A stretch of 64,000 nt of DNA from the NCBI GenBank assembly GCA_963849695.1, contig CAWKIT010000040.1, positions 1-64,000 of the forward strand. Reading direction: 5' to 3'. The notes under the pieces are model-generated. The model saw nothing but the letters and a program-made list of their open reading frames with translations, was not told the DNA's origin and ran no database searches. Positions 9,067-17,848 of this stretch are shown here, piece by piece. The translations under genes and the position numbers were made by a program. This DNA comes from DASSUW01 sp963849695. GTDB lineage: Bacteria; Actinomycetota; Thermoleophilia; Solirubrobacterales; Solirubrobacteraceae. The stretch's first letter is position 1. Every line of letters begins with the position of its first letter.

Positions 9067-10245
9067 ATGGACGCCGTGCCGCTGCGCGTCGTCACCGCCG
9101 GGGAATCCCACGGTCCAGGCCTGACCTGCATCGTCGAGGGCCTGCCCGCGGGCCTCGAGCTCGACCTCACCGCGATCGACCGCGACATGTCCCGCCGCCA
9201 GCTCGGCCACGGCCGCGGCGGCCGGATGAAGATCGAGCGCGACAGCGCCGAGATCACCTCCGGCGTGCGCCATGGGCGGACGCTCGGCGGTCCGATCGCC
9301 GTGCGGGTCGCGAATCGCGACTACGCCAACTGGGAGGAGCGGATGAATCCGTGGCCGGTCGAGGCCGAGGTGCCCGAGGTGCACCTCCCGCGTCCCGGCC
9401 ACGCCGACCTCGCCGGCGTCCAGAAGTTCGGCTTCACCGACATACGCAACGTCCTCGAGCGCGCCAGCGCGCGCGAGACCGCGGCGCGCGTGGCCGGCGG
9501 CGCTCTCGCGAAGGGCTTCCTCGGTGCGCTCGGCGTGCGGGTGTACTCGCACGTCACCCAGATCGCCTCGGTCCGCGCGCCAGAGCGCGACGGTCTGGTG
9601 CCGGAGGACTTCGCCGAGGTCGACTCCTCGCCGGTCCGGTGTCTGGACGAGGAGGCGTCGCGCGCGATGGTCGAGGAGATCAACGTCCTCCGTAAGCGCA
9701 ACGAGTCGCTCGGCGGGGTGTTCGAGGTGCGCGCGTTCGGGCTCGTGCCCGGGCTCGGCTCGCACGTGAGCTGGGAGGAGCGGCTCGACGGCCGCATCGG
9801 CCTGGCGATGCTCTCGATCCAGGCGATCAAGGGCTGCGGGATCGGCGACGGGTTCGACCTCGCGGGCCGGCCCGGCTCGGCGGCGCACGACGAGATCTTC
9901 TACTCGGACGAGCGCGGCTACTACCGCGAGACCAACCGCTCGGGCGGGGTGGAGGGCGGGATGACGACCGGCGAGCCGCTGGTCGTGCGATGCGGGATGA
10001 AGCCGCTACCGACCCTGACGAAGCCGCTGCGGTCGGTCGACATCGCCACCCACGAGCCCGCCGAGGCGCTGCGCGAGCGCACCGACTCCTGCACGGTGCC
10101 CGCCGCCGGCGTCGTGGGGGAGGCGATGCTCGCGATCGTGCTGGCCGACGCGTACCGCGCCAAGTTCGGCGGCGACCACATCGATGACGTGCGCGCCGCC
10201 CTCGAGGCCTACGAGCGGCGCATCGGATGGAAGCCCCGGCACTAG
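9067..10245 (+). CDS. aroC: Chorismate synthase
   Basis: 392 aa. Converts 5-enolpyruvylshikimate-3-phosphate to chorismate with reduced FMN. Signature GESHGPGLTCIVEGLPAG near the N-terminus, RRQLGHGRGGRMKIERD, and the C-terminal RSDs-equivalent block are present, and the length is usual for the family. The ATG at 9067 follows TTTAGG; the open frame upstream to 9013 adds a non-homologous extension. Followed by aroKB with a 19-bp overlap, so the two are translationally coupled. Intact and of normal composition. Confidence 0.96.
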   Translation: MDAVPLRVVTAGESHGPGLTCIVEGLPAGLELDLTAIDRDMSRRQLGHGRGGRMKIERDSAEITSGVRHGRTLGGPIAVRVANRDYANWEERMNPWPVEAEVPEVHLPRPGHADLAGVQKFGFTDIRNVLERASARETAARVAGGALAKGFLGALGVRVYSHVTQIASVRAPERDGLVPEDFAEVDSSPVRCLDEEASRAMVEEINVLRKRNESLGGVFEVRAFGLVPGLGSHVSWEERLDGRIGLAMLSIQAIKGCGIGDGFDLAGRPGSAAHDEIFYSDERGYYRETNRSGGVEGGMTTGEPLVVRCGMKPLPTLTKPLRSVDIATHEPAEALRERTDSCTVPAAGVVGEAMLAIVLADAYRAKFGGDHIDDVRAALEAYERRIGWKPRH

Positions 10246-11738
10246 TCTTCATCGGCTTCATGGGGGCGGGGAAGACGTCTGCGGCGCGCGCCGCCGCGTC
10301 GTCGTTCGGCGCCCGCGCGGTCGACGCCGACCACGAGATCGAGCACCGGCTCGGCACGTCGATCGACGAGTACTGGGAGTCGGAAGGCGAGGCGGCGTTC
10401 CGGGCGGTCGAGGAGCAGGTGGTGTGCGAGCTGCTCGAGCGCCCGCCGGACCCGGTGCTGTCGCTCGGCGGCGGCGCGGTCGGCTCGGCGCGGGTGCGCG
10501 AGCTGCTGCGGCGCCACACGGTGGTGCTGCTCGACGTCGACGTCGACACCGCCTGGCACCGCGCCGGCAACAAGCGCCGGCCGCTGGCGCGCGACCGTGA
10601 ACGCTTCGTCGCACTGCATACGCGGCGCACGCCGGTCTACGAGGCGCTCGCCGACGCGGTACTTCTCGACTCCTCGCGTGAGGAGGTACGGAGGGCGACT
10701 CCGGCGCTGCGCTCGATCCCGGGCGGCGCGAAGCTGCTGTGGGCGTCGGCCGCCTCCGGCAGCTACCCGGTGCACGTGGGGGAGGGGCTGCTGGGGAGCG
10801 GGTTCTGGCCGGTCGAAGGGCGGCGCTTCGCGATCACCGATGACGCCGTTCGCGCTCTCTACCGCGTCCCCGAGGCGACCGCGACGCTCTCGATCCCCGT
10901 CGGCGAGCAGCACAAGACGCTCGCGACCGTCGAGCGCCTGCTGCGCGAGCTGGCGGCCGCCGGGATGGACCACGACGACCACGTGGCGGCGCTCGGCGGC
11001 GGGGTCGTCGGCGACGTCGCCGGCTTCTGCGCCGCCGTCTACCAGCGCGGGGTGAAGGTCGTACAGGTGCCGACCACGCTGGTCGCGCAGGTCGACTCCG
11101 CCTACGGCGGCAAGACCGGCGTCGACCTCCCCGAGGGCAAGAACTACGCCGGCGCCTACCACCAGCCCGCCGCCGTGCTGGTCGACCCGGCGACGATGGC
11201 GACGCTCCCGCAGGCCGAGCTGGCGGCCGGCTGGGCCGAGGTGATCAAGACCGCCCTGATCGCGGGCGGGCGGCTGTGGGAGCGCGTGCGCGCGGGCGCG
11301 ACGCTCGACCGTGACCTCGTGCTCGCGTGCGCGCGCACGAAGCTCGCGGTCGTGGCGAGCGATGAGCGCGACAGCGGGCGGCGGCAGATCCTCAACCTCG
11401 GCCATACCGTCGGACACGCGATCGAGACCGTCACCGGCTACCGGCGCTACCGGCACGGCGAGGCGGTCGCGCTGGGGCTGCTGGCTGCGTTGCAGCTCTC
11501 GGATCAATCCGAGCTTCGTGCCGAGGTGGCGGCGCTGCTGGCCGCTCGCGGGCTCCCGACCGAGCTCGACCGGTCCGTCGACGCAGAGGCGGTGGTGGCG
11601 GCGACGTCGCGGGACAAGAAGCGGCGCGGCGGGCGGGTCGGCTTCGTGCTGGTCGAGGCGCCGGGTGATGTCCGGCCCGGACGGCCCGTGGCGGACGGCG
11701 AGCTGCGCCGCGCCGTGACAGAGTTGCGCACCGCATGA
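10227..11738 (+). CDS. aroKB: Bifunctional shikimate kinase / 3-dehydroquinate synthase fusion
   Basis: 503 aa. Residues about 1-165 are AroK: Walker A GFMGAGKT at 9-16, substrate-binding DADHEIE, the GGGAV loop and the LID arginine region (RRPLARDRERF). Residues about 170-503 are AroB: GEQHKTLATVERLL, the glycine-rich ALGGGVVGDVAGF NAD site, TTLVAQVDSAYGGKTGVDLP, and the metal/substrate His cluster NLGHTVGHAIE and RHGEAVALG. The fusion joins the fifth and second enzymes of the pathway. Shared operon with aroC (upstream, overlapping) and aroQ (downstream, ATGA overlap). Both halves retain their catalytic motifs. aroE and aroA are not in the window. Confidence 0.95.
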   Translation: MEAPALVFIGFMGAGKTSAARAAASSFGARAVDADHEIEHRLGTSIDEYWESEGEAAFRAVEEQVVCELLERPPDPVLSLGGGAVGSARVRELLRRHTVVLLDVDVDTAWHRAGNKRRPLARDRERFVALHTRRTPVYEALADAVLLDSSREEVRRATPALRSIPGGAKLLWASAASGSYPVHVGEGLLGSGFWPVEGRRFAITDDAVRALYRVPEATATLSIPVGEQHKTLATVERLLRELAAAGMDHDDHVAALGGGVVGDVAGFCAAVYQRGVKVVQVPTTLVAQVDSAYGGKTGVDLPEGKNYAGAYHQPAAVLVDPATMATLPQAELAAGWAEVIKTALIAGGRLWERVRAGATLDRDLVLACARTKLAVVASDERDSGRRQILNLGHTVGHAIETVTGYRRYRHGEAVALGLLAALQLSDQSELRAEVAALLAARGLPTELDRSVDAEAVVAATSRDKKRRGGRVGFVLVEAPGDVRPGRPVADGELRRAVTELRTA

Positions 11739-12169
11739 GGAACCGCGTGGCCGTGCTGCACGGCGTCAACCTCGCCGCGCTCGACCGCCGGCCCGCCGAG
11801 CACTACGGGGGGCTCACGTTCATGCAGCTCGAGTCGCGGATCGAGCGCTTTGCGCACGAGCTGGGGCTGGAGGCGCGGTTCTTCCAGTCCAATCACGAGG
11901 GCGAGTACGTGGAGGAGATCCACAAGGCGGGCGACTACGCCGACGGCCTCCTGCTGAACCCGGGCGCGTGGACGCACTACGCGTGGTCGCTGCGCGACGC
12001 CGTCGAGGTCTGCGGGCTGCCCGCCGTCGAGGTCCATCTCTCCGACGTGGAGAACCGAGAGGAGTTCCGGCGCGTGTCGGTGTTCGACGGCGTGTGCGTG
12101 GCGAAGCTGTCGGGACGGGGCGTCGACGGCTACCGCGACGCACTGGTCGCGCTGAAGGAGGCGCTGTGA
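11735..12169 (+). CDS. aroQ: Type II 3-dehydroquinate dehydratase
   Basis: 144 aa, the usual length of this dodecameric enzyme, which dehydrates 3-dehydroquinate to 3-dehydroshikimate. Family motifs are present in order: LHGVNLAALDRRPAEHYGG (catalytic Arg and Tyr; the common GPNLN is here GVNLA), FQSNHEGE, NPGAWTHYAWSLRDA and VEVHLSDVENREEFRR (catalytic His). Coupled to aroKB by ATGA and followed by pepP, the aroQ-pepP-efp-nusB order known from many bacteria. Intact. Confidence 0.93.
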   Translation: MRNRVAVLHGVNLAALDRRPAEHYGGLTFMQLESRIERFAHELGLEARFFQSNHEGEYVEEIHKAGDYADGLLLNPGAWTHYAWSLRDAVEVCGLPAVEVHLSDVENREEFRRVSVFDGVCVAKLSGRGVDGYRDALVALKEAL

Positions 12170-12236
12170 CCGGGCCGATCGGGTTGCCGATCTGCTGGCG
12201 GAGCGGTCGCTCGACCTGCTCCTGGTCACCAACCTC

Positions 12237-13229
12237 GTGAACGTGCGCTACCTGACCGGCTACACCGGGTCGAACGGCATCGCGATCGTCGGCCGCGACC
12301 TACGCCGCTTCATCACCGACTTCCGCTACGTCGAGCAGGCAGCGGTCGAGGTCGAGGGCTTCGACCGCGAGCAGGCCTCGCAGGACCTCGTGTCCGGGCT
12401 GGCCGAGGGCTGGCCGGACGGCGAGCTGAGGCTCGGGTTCGAGGACGACAACGTCACCGTGCGACGCCACGAGCGCATGCGAGAAGTGCTTCCCGACCGG
12501 ATCGAGCTGGTCGCGGCGGGCGGGATCGTCGAGTCGCTGCGTGCGGTCAAGGAGCCGGCGGAGATCGAGCGGATCGCGGCTGCCGCGGCGCTCGCCGACG
12601 AGGTTTACGGGGTGCTTCGCGAGCAGGGCCTCGTGGGCCGCACCGAGCGGGAGGTCGCTTTCGCGCTCGAGAACGAGATGCGCCGGCGCGGGGCTGAGCC
12701 GGGGTTCGAGTCGATCGTGGCCTCGGCGGAGCGCGGCGCGCTGCCGCACGCGCAGCCGACGGACGTGCCGATCGCGCGCGGGACACTGGTCACGCTCGAC
12801 ATCGGCGCGCGCGTCGACGGCTACCACTCCGACTGCACACGGACGTGGGCGACCGGCGAGCTGCCGGATGACCTTGCGCAGGCCTACGAGGTGGTCCGGC
12901 GCGCGCAGCAGGCGGCGCTGGACGCGGTCCGGCCAGGCCCCGAGGGGCGCGAGGTCGACGCGGTCGCGCGCGAGATCATCGACGCGGCCGGCCACGGCGA
13001 CCACTTCGGTCACGGGCTCGGACACGGCGTCGGCCTGGAGATCCACGAGGGCCCGCGGCTGGCGCGCACCGCGCAAGCGCGGCTGGAGGCGGGCAACGTC
13101 GTCACCGTCGAGCCCGGCGTCTACCTGCCGGGCCGCGGAGGCGTGCGGATCGAGGACCTCGTGGTGATCACCGAGGACGGCCGCCGGGTGCTCACCGGCA
13201 CCACCAAAGACCTGACAGTCGTCCAGTAG
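12237..13229 (+). CDS. pepP: Xaa-Pro aminopeptidase (M24 family); true start probably 12166 with a frameshift
   Basis: Cytoplasmic metallopeptidase removing N-terminal residues before proline. Residues (from GTG 12237) about 1-110 form the creatinase-like N-domain, and the rest the pita-bread domain with all five metal ligands: DIGARVDGYHSDCTRTW (two Asp), HGLGHGVG (His), EIHEGP and the VEPGVY/RIEDL glutamates. The homologous text begins earlier: codons 12171-12236 read RADRVADLLAERSLDLLLVT, in frame but without a start codon. A GTG at 12166, overlapping the aroQ stop, lies one frame off, so one missing base in GTGACCGGGCC would join them. I give the intact part and place the natural start at 12166. 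Confidence 0.85.
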   Translation: MNVRYLTGYTGSNGIAIVGRDLRRFITDFRYVEQAAVEVEGFDREQASQDLVSGLAEGWPDGELRLGFEDDNVTVRRHERMREVLPDRIELVAAGGIVESLRAVKEPAEIERIAAAAALADEVYGVLREQGLVGRTEREVAFALENEMRRRGAEPGFESIVASAERGALPHAQPTDVPIARGTLVTLDIGARVDGYHSDCTRTWATGELPDDLAQAYEVVRRAQQAALDAVRPGPEGREVDAVAREIIDAAGHGDHFGHGLGHGVGLEIHEGPRLARTAQARLEAGNVVTVEPGVYLPGRGGVRIEDLVVITEDGRRVLTGTTKDLTVVQ

Positions 13230-13268
13230 CGCTCAAGCTCGCGCGGGAGCCCGCCGATATCGGGGGCG

Positions 13269-14870
13269 ATGGATTACCGAGCCCGCACCCGCCCCATGCT
13301 GCGTCGCGCCTGCCAGATGGCCGCGCTGAGCGCACTTCTGGTGCCCGCCGTCGCGGGCACGGCCACTGCCCAAGCCGCCAAGGCGCCCGTCGTCACGAAG
13401 GTCGCCCCGAAGAACGTGTTCGTCGGCCAGACGCTGACGCTCCGAGGCCGCAACTTCCGGACCGGCATCGGCAAGAACACCGTCGCCTTCAAGCGCAAGG
13501 GCGCGAAGGTCGTCCTCGTGCGGTCTGACAAGAGCACGAAGAAGATGCTCAAGGTCAAGCTGCCGAAGCGGCTGGAGAAGAGCCGCTGGTCGTGCGCAAC
13601 GGCGTTCCTGCGCCCACGCGCCTCCAGGTCCGCGTGCTCGCCGCGCGGTTCGGCAGAAGCTACACGCGTGCCTCCGATGTCGCCGATCGTCGGCCCGGAG
13701 AAGCCGCCCGCTCCCCCGCGGCCGCCGGCCGCCGAGCCTCACGGCGACTGCGACGGCGACGGCCAGGTCAACAGCGTTGACGGTGACGACGACAACGACC
13801 TGCTCTCCGACACGCTCGAGAAGCGAGCTGCGGCTCTGATCAGTGCAAGGCGGACACGGACGGCGACGGCGTCGAGGACGGCTACGAGTACCAGTCGGCG
13901 CGCGACCTCAACGACGACAGCTACCAGGGCGATCCCAACAGCGTATCATGCCGTACCCGGTCAAGCAGCCGTACCCGAACCCGCTTTTCGACGGACGCGC
14001 AGCATCGACTACGACGGTGACAGCCTCACGCTCGCGGAGGAGCAGGCGCTCTGGAAGTACACGTACGAGGTCAACCACAGCGCGACACGAACGCTCGAGC
14101 CGCTGAGCTACTCGGACGGCAAGCAGCACTCCGTGCACCGGTTCGAGACGCGGCCGCAACGTGCCGGCGCTGCCGGTCGAGGGCGTACGCGCGGCGCGCG
14201 GAGTTCGACGCGCTGGGCGACTGCCTCGCGCTACCGAGTCGGTCGCTGCTCCCGGCATCGCGCGTACTTCGATCTCGGTCGTATACGGGGTGGCACGCAC
14301 ATCCGTGACGTGCAACCTCGCAGGACGGCGTCGAGACGAGCGACATCGCCGACGACGACTACAACCGGCAACGGCTTCCTCTCCGACAACGAGCGCGACG
14401 AGGACGCCGACGGCCTGACGAACTACGTCGAGGCGCACGGCCAGCATGACCCGCGGGTACTGGGCGGCCTGCTACACGATCGAGACGCCCTACAGCCCGT
14501 CAGTACGCCGGCACACGGCTCGACGACCCGGACACCGACGGCGACGGCGTCCGCGATGGCGCGGACGACCAGGACCACGACGACGTGCCGAACCTCATGG
14601 AGCTGCAGCCGCAGCCTGGCGCTCCGCGGGCTGGACGACAGGACCCGACTTCGCCAAGCCGTGCAAGGTGACCCGGACCTCGACTGGGCTCGACCTTGAC
14701 GGCACGGGGAGATGGGCATCGTGAACCCGTGAACCGTGCCTGCCGTACGGTCGGGCGAACCCCTGCAAGCCTGCCTGCCGTTCCGGACTCGAGCAACTGT
14801 CCGCTGCACCCGATCGATCCCGGACGGCGAAGCGCCTTGACGGATCGCCCAACTGGTATCGCTCGACTGA
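13269..14870 (+). pseudogene. Secreted TIG-domain / thrombospondin type 3 repeat protein with many apparent frameshifts
   Basis: The N-terminus has a signal peptide (about residues 10-36 from ATG 13269; a start at 13296 is also possible) and a TIG/IPT beta-domain (APVVTKVAPKNVFVGQTLTL... KKMLKVKLPKR). The frame then changes repeatedly. Reading across frames gives LVVRNGVPAPTRLQVRVLAA, calcium-binding repeats such as DCDGDGQVNSVDGDDDND, KADTDGDGVEDGYEYQSARD, DYDGDSLTLAEEQALWKYT, DEDADGLTNYVEAHG and DDPDTDGDGVRDGADD, and an end near DGSPNWY around 14865. A stop at 14868-14870 is plausible, just before a terminator. At least ten frame changes are needed. The type 3 repeats predict Ca2+-stabilised extracellular structure. 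Real decay or sequence error cannot be told apart here. Confidence 0.7.
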
Positions 14871-14889
14871 CTCAACTGAGGCGCCGGGA

Positions 14890-14919
14890 ACCGAGGCCCG
14901 CCATTCGGCGGGCCTCGGT
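14890..14919 (+). terminator. Hairpin terminator
   Basis: A 13-bp perfect stem (ACCGAGGCCCGCC and its complement) with an ATTC loop, followed by TCGTTAAG. It lies after the TIG/thrombospondin gene and before the dodecin gene. Confidence 0.8.
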
Positions 14920-14973
14920 CGTTAAGTGGTAAGACGTCCCGGCCGGCACAACCTGCAACCCCGGAGGGGAGCG

Positions 14974-15189
14974 ATGGCCGACAGCGTCTACCGCGTCACC
15001 GAAGTGATCGGCGTCAGCAGCGAGTCGTGGGAGGCGGCCGCCCGCAACGCGGTCGAGACGGCGGCGCGCACCGTGCGCGACCTCCGCGTCGCCGAGGTGG
15101 TCCGCGAGGACGTGACGATCGAGAACGGCGTCGTGAGCTCGTTCCGCGTGCGCCTCTCGATCTCGTTCAAGTACGAGACGGGCGACTGA
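14974..15189 (+). CDS. Dodecin family flavin-binding protein
   Basis: 71 aa, the normal dodecin length. Forms a hollow dodecamer that stores or buffers flavins. Typical features are VYRVTEVIGVSSESWEAAAR, with the tryptophan that stacks on the isoalloxazine ring, and the beta-strand ending VRLSISFKYE. GGAGGGGA at about 14962 sets the ATG at 14974; an upstream GTG (14926) is within the terminator tail. Monocistronic, with TAAGTGGTAAGAC upstream perhaps giving a promoter. Confidence 0.92.
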   Translation: MADSVYRVTEVIGVSSESWEAAARNAVETAARTVRDLRVAEVVREDVTIENGVVSSFRVRLSISFKYETGD

Positions 15190-15231
15190 CCCTTCGCGTT
15201 CGGCGCCGTCGGCCACTACGCTGAGTCGACG

Positions 15232-15684
15232 GTGCCGTACGAACCCGGCAAGCGCGACGTCAGAGCCTCGGACGCCGAGCGCGAGGCGACGATCGAGCGC
15301 CTGCGGGTCGCCGGGATGGAAGGCCGGCTCGACAACGACGAGCTCGAGGAGCGGATCGAGTCCGCCTACGCGGCACGCTGGTGTGGCGAGCTCGAGGCGC
15401 TGACGCTCGACATCACCCCGCCGCCGGCGCGGTTTTCCCCGCTGTCGCCCGTCTTCGTGCGCCCGGCCCGCCGGCTGAATGCCCTCGCCATCCTGTCGCT
15501 CATCGCCAGCCTCGTGTGGGGGCTGGGCTCGATCGCGGCTGTGATCATGGGCCACGCAGCATTGCGCCAGATCGCCCGCTCGGACGGGACGCAGTCCGGT
15601 CGCCCCGCAGCCGTGGCGGGTTTGGCAATCGGCTACTTCGGCCTCATCACCATGGTCGCGGCGATCCTCTCGCTCGGCGCGTGA
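15232..15684 (+). CDS. DUF1707 and DUF4190 membrane protein
   Basis: 150 aa. Residues 8-60 (RDVRASDAEREATIERLRVA... ELEERIESAYAARW) match DUF1707, a short SHOCT-like domain common at the N-terminus of actinobacterial membrane proteins. Residues about 82-148 form two membrane helices with a GHAALRQIARS cytosolic loop, the DUF4190 pattern. Function unknown; likely an inner membrane regulatory or envelope protein. GTG start with TACGCT at 15217-15222, 9 nt upstream, and no Shine-Dalgarno, so transcription may be leaderless or nearly so. Confidence 0.8.
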   Translation: MPYEPGKRDVRASDAEREATIERLRVAGMEGRLDNDELEERIESAYAARWCGELEALTLDITPPPARFSPLSPVFVRPARRLNALAILSLIASLVWGLGSIAAVIMGHAALRQIARSDGTQSGRPAAVAGLAIGYFGLITMVAAILSLGA

Positions 15685-15739
15685 GAGTCGACACACTCGC
15701 GCGTAGAGCCGTAACACCTTCGCCGCCAAGATCGGCGTC

Positions 15740-16703
15740 ATGCCAGCCGCCGCGGCTCCCAACCCCGCCGACTGTCGAGTTCGTCAGTCGAGGGCCGACA
15801 AACTCGACACTCGGTCCGATCGGCGCGTCGCGGAGCTCGCCGCGGACGCCTGGGGCGTCCTCTCGCTCGATGAGCTGCGCGCCTGTGGGCTGACTCGCGA
15901 CGGCGTCATGGTGCGCGTACGCAACGGCTGGCTCCACCCCCTTCACCGCGGTGTCTACGCCGTGGGGCACCCCAACGTCCCACTCAAAGGGCCGCTTCCT
16001 CGCCGCGATCAAGGCCTGCGGCCCCACAGCCGTGCTCAGCCACTTCTCGGCCGCCGTCCTCTACGCACTTCTCCGCTGGGACGACCGCTACCCCGAGATC
16101 ACGGTCCCCGGGACGGCCACGAAGGCCCACCGGGGCATCTGTGTCCACCGCTCCTCAATGCTCGATTCTCGAGACATCACGCGCCACTACGGCATCCCGA
16201 TAACCACCCCGGCCCGGACCCTCATCGACCTCGCCGCTTCCTTCGAGTACCGAGCGCTACGACGCACGGTCCGCCAGGCACAGACCCGCCTCACCAACGT
16301 CCCGCAGATCCTGAACGCCCTCGACCGCCTCGGTCCTCGCCGGGGCACCGCCAACCTCACGAAGATCCTGGCCACCGGCCCCGCCCCGACCCGCAGCGAG
16401 CTCGAGGACACAGTCCTCGACCTGATCCTCGCCGGCGGCTTGCAGCATCCCGAGGTCAACCGGCCACTCACGATCAGCGGCCGCCGCGTCATCCCCGACT
16501 TCCGGTGGCCGACCCAGCGGCTGGTCATCGAGGCCGACGGCGCCGAATGGCACGACAACCCCATCGCCCGCGAGGACGACGCCGAGCGCCAGGCCATCCT
16601 CGAGGCGCACGGCGAGCGCGTCCTCCGCGTCACGTGGCAGCAGGCGATCACCCGCCGGCCCGAGACGCTGAAGCGCATCCGCGCCGCCGGAGCGCCCGCC
16701 TGA
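15740..16703 (+). CDS. AbiEi-like winged helix plus DUF559 nuclease-fold protein (one apparent frameshift near 15985)
   Basis: An N-terminal winged-helix segment like AbiEi-type regulators (AADAWGVLSLDELRACGL... GWLHPLHRGVYAVGHP) is followed after a frame change by the remaining protein to 16703. The join is at CTCAAAGGGCCGC, where one extra base is enough (VPLKG then RFLAAIKACGP). The C-terminal 110 residues carry the DUF559/Vsr-like restriction-endonuclease fold: LEDTVLDLILAGGL, RRVIPDFRWPTQRLVIEADG (Asp and Glu of a PD-(D/E)xK-like core) and AERQAILEAHGERVLRVTW. Orphan genes of this type are numerous in Solirubrobacterales genomes; the toxin AbiEii is not next to it. A 492-aa reading that ignores the shift becomes Pro/Arg nonsense. 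ATG 15740 is the only plausible start. Confidence 0.72.
15773..15809. repeat. 13-bp inverted repeat at the 5' end of the AbiEi/DUF559 gene
   Basis: TGTCGAGTTCGTC (15773-15785) and GACAAACTCGACA (15797-15809) are complementary at 12 of 13 positions around an 11-nt loop. It falls within the first codons of the called gene, before the conserved winged-helix part, and could be an operator for the AbiEi-like domain or a hairpin in the mRNA leader. Confidence 0.65.
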
Positions 16704-16807
16704 CGGGTGAGACCTGGCCGTCCGGTTGGCAGAGCAGGCCCGCGAAGCCCGTTGATTCCTGCGGTCAGGCCGCATACCCGCGGCGAATATCCAAGGAAGG
16801 AGAGGCC

Positions 16808-17153
16808 ATGCGACTCAGGGTCTCAGCGCTGCCCGGCGCCGTCCTCGTGGCGCTCGTACTTGCCGTTCCAGCTCAGGCATTCGATTGCACGGTTGCGAAG
16901 AAGCCCCCGCGCGCAGGCGCCGTGGGCGTGGTCGACATCAACACCGGCGAGTTCACTCCCACGAAGAACAACCCGGGCACCGAGGAGAAGCCGCACGGCG
17001 GCTTCGTCGTGCTCACCGACGGTGCAGACCGTCAACACGTCGACGTTCCTGCACGCGCCGCAGGGCGTCATGCCTCCTGTCCGCGAGGGCGGGTCCCAGG
17101 CGAACTGCGACGGCAAGGGGCTCGACTCGATCGAGCTCTGCCTCGGCGGCTAG
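16808..17153 (+). CDS. Small secreted protein of unknown function (apparent frameshift near 17020)
   Basis: ATG 16808 follows AAGGAGAGG. Residues 1-24 are a signal peptide (RVSALPGAVLVALVLAVPAQ, then AFDC). The frame then encodes AVGVVDINTGEFTPTKNNPG and GGFVVLTDG, and a shift near 17020 continues as TVQTVNTSTFLHAPQGVMPP to a TAG at 17151-17153. The joined protein would be about 114 aa with three or four cysteines. I do not recognise the family. A hairpin terminator follows. Confidence 0.6.
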
Positions 17154-17175
17154 CCGCTCGAAATCGCGCCGCGAC

Positions 17176-17207
17176 CCGGGCGCGTAGGCCACGGCCTGCG
17201 CGCCCGG
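17176..17207 (+). terminator. Hairpin terminator before efp
   Basis: CCGGGCGCGTAGGCC pairs with GGCCTGCGCGCCCGG (15 positions, one G-T wobble), followed by CTCGCTCC. It separates the small secreted gene from the efp operon. Confidence 0.7.
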
Positions 17208-17287
17208 CTCGCTCCTAAACGCAGCAGCCCGGGCCCGGTGCCGGCGACCGCGGACCCTCCTCCGCGGCGGCTATCGTTGCCCCCGCG

Positions 17288-17848
17288 ATGATCTCCACGA
17301 ATCAGTTCAAGAACGGGAACCACATCGAGGTGGAGGGCACCGTCTTCAAGATCCTCGAGTTCCAGCACGTCAAGCCCGGCAAGGGCGGGGCGTTCGTGCG
17401 GACGAAGCTGCGCCGGACGAGCGACGGCGCCGTGATCGACCGCACGTTCCGGGCCGGCGAGAAGTTCCGGCCGGTGCGGACCGAGGCGCGCAAGATGCAG
17501 TTCCTGTACGCCGACGGCACCGACGCCCACTTCATGGACGAATCGAGCTACGAGCAGCTCGCGATCCCCGAGGCGTCCATGCAGGACACGCTGAAGTGGG
17601 TCAAGCCGAACGAGAGCGTCGACCTGCTGTTCATCGACGACCAGCCGTCGGACCTCCAGCTGTCCGCCTCCGTGGAGCTCGAGGTCACCCAGACCGATCC
17701 CGGCGTGAAGGGCGACACGGCGTCCGGCGGCGGCAACAAGCCGGCCACGCTGGAGACCGGCGTGACCGTGAACGTGCCGCTGTTCGTCAACATCGGCGAC
17801 CGGATCAAGGTCGACACGCGCTCCGGCTCGTACATGTCGCGTGCGTAG
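17288..17848 (+). CDS. efp: Elongation factor P
   Basis: 186 aa, the normal length. Rescues ribosomes stalled on polyproline. Three beta-barrel domains: KOW-like N-domain (residues 1-65), middle domain, and C-terminal OB domain ending NIGDRIKVDTRSGSYMSR, the EF-P signature. The modified-lysine loop is PGKGGAF (Lys about 33). TATCGT at 17272-17277 lies 10 nt before the ATG with no Shine-Dalgarno. First gene of the efp-nusB-xseB-ispA-dxs operon, with an 8-bp overlap into nusB. Confidence 0.97.
   Translation: MISTNQFKNGNHIEVEGTVFKILEFQHVKPGKGGAFVRTKLRRTSDGAVIDRTFRAGEKFRPVRTEARKMQFLYADGTDAHFMDESSYEQLAIPEASMQDTLKWVKPNESVDLLFIDDQPSDLQLSASVELEVTQTDPGVKGDTASGGGNKPATLETGVTVNVPLFVNIGDRIKVDTRSGSYMSRA

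Noticed and set aside
15740..16703. Complete type IV toxin-antitoxin (AbiE) system
   Set aside because: The AbiEi-like domain is fused to DUF559 and there is no AbiEii nucleotidyltransferase toxin gene next to it.
15740..17218. 492-residue reading of the AbiEi/DUF559 gene
   Set aside because: After about 15985 it becomes Pro/Arg-rich nonsense, whereas another frame keeps the DUF559 motifs.
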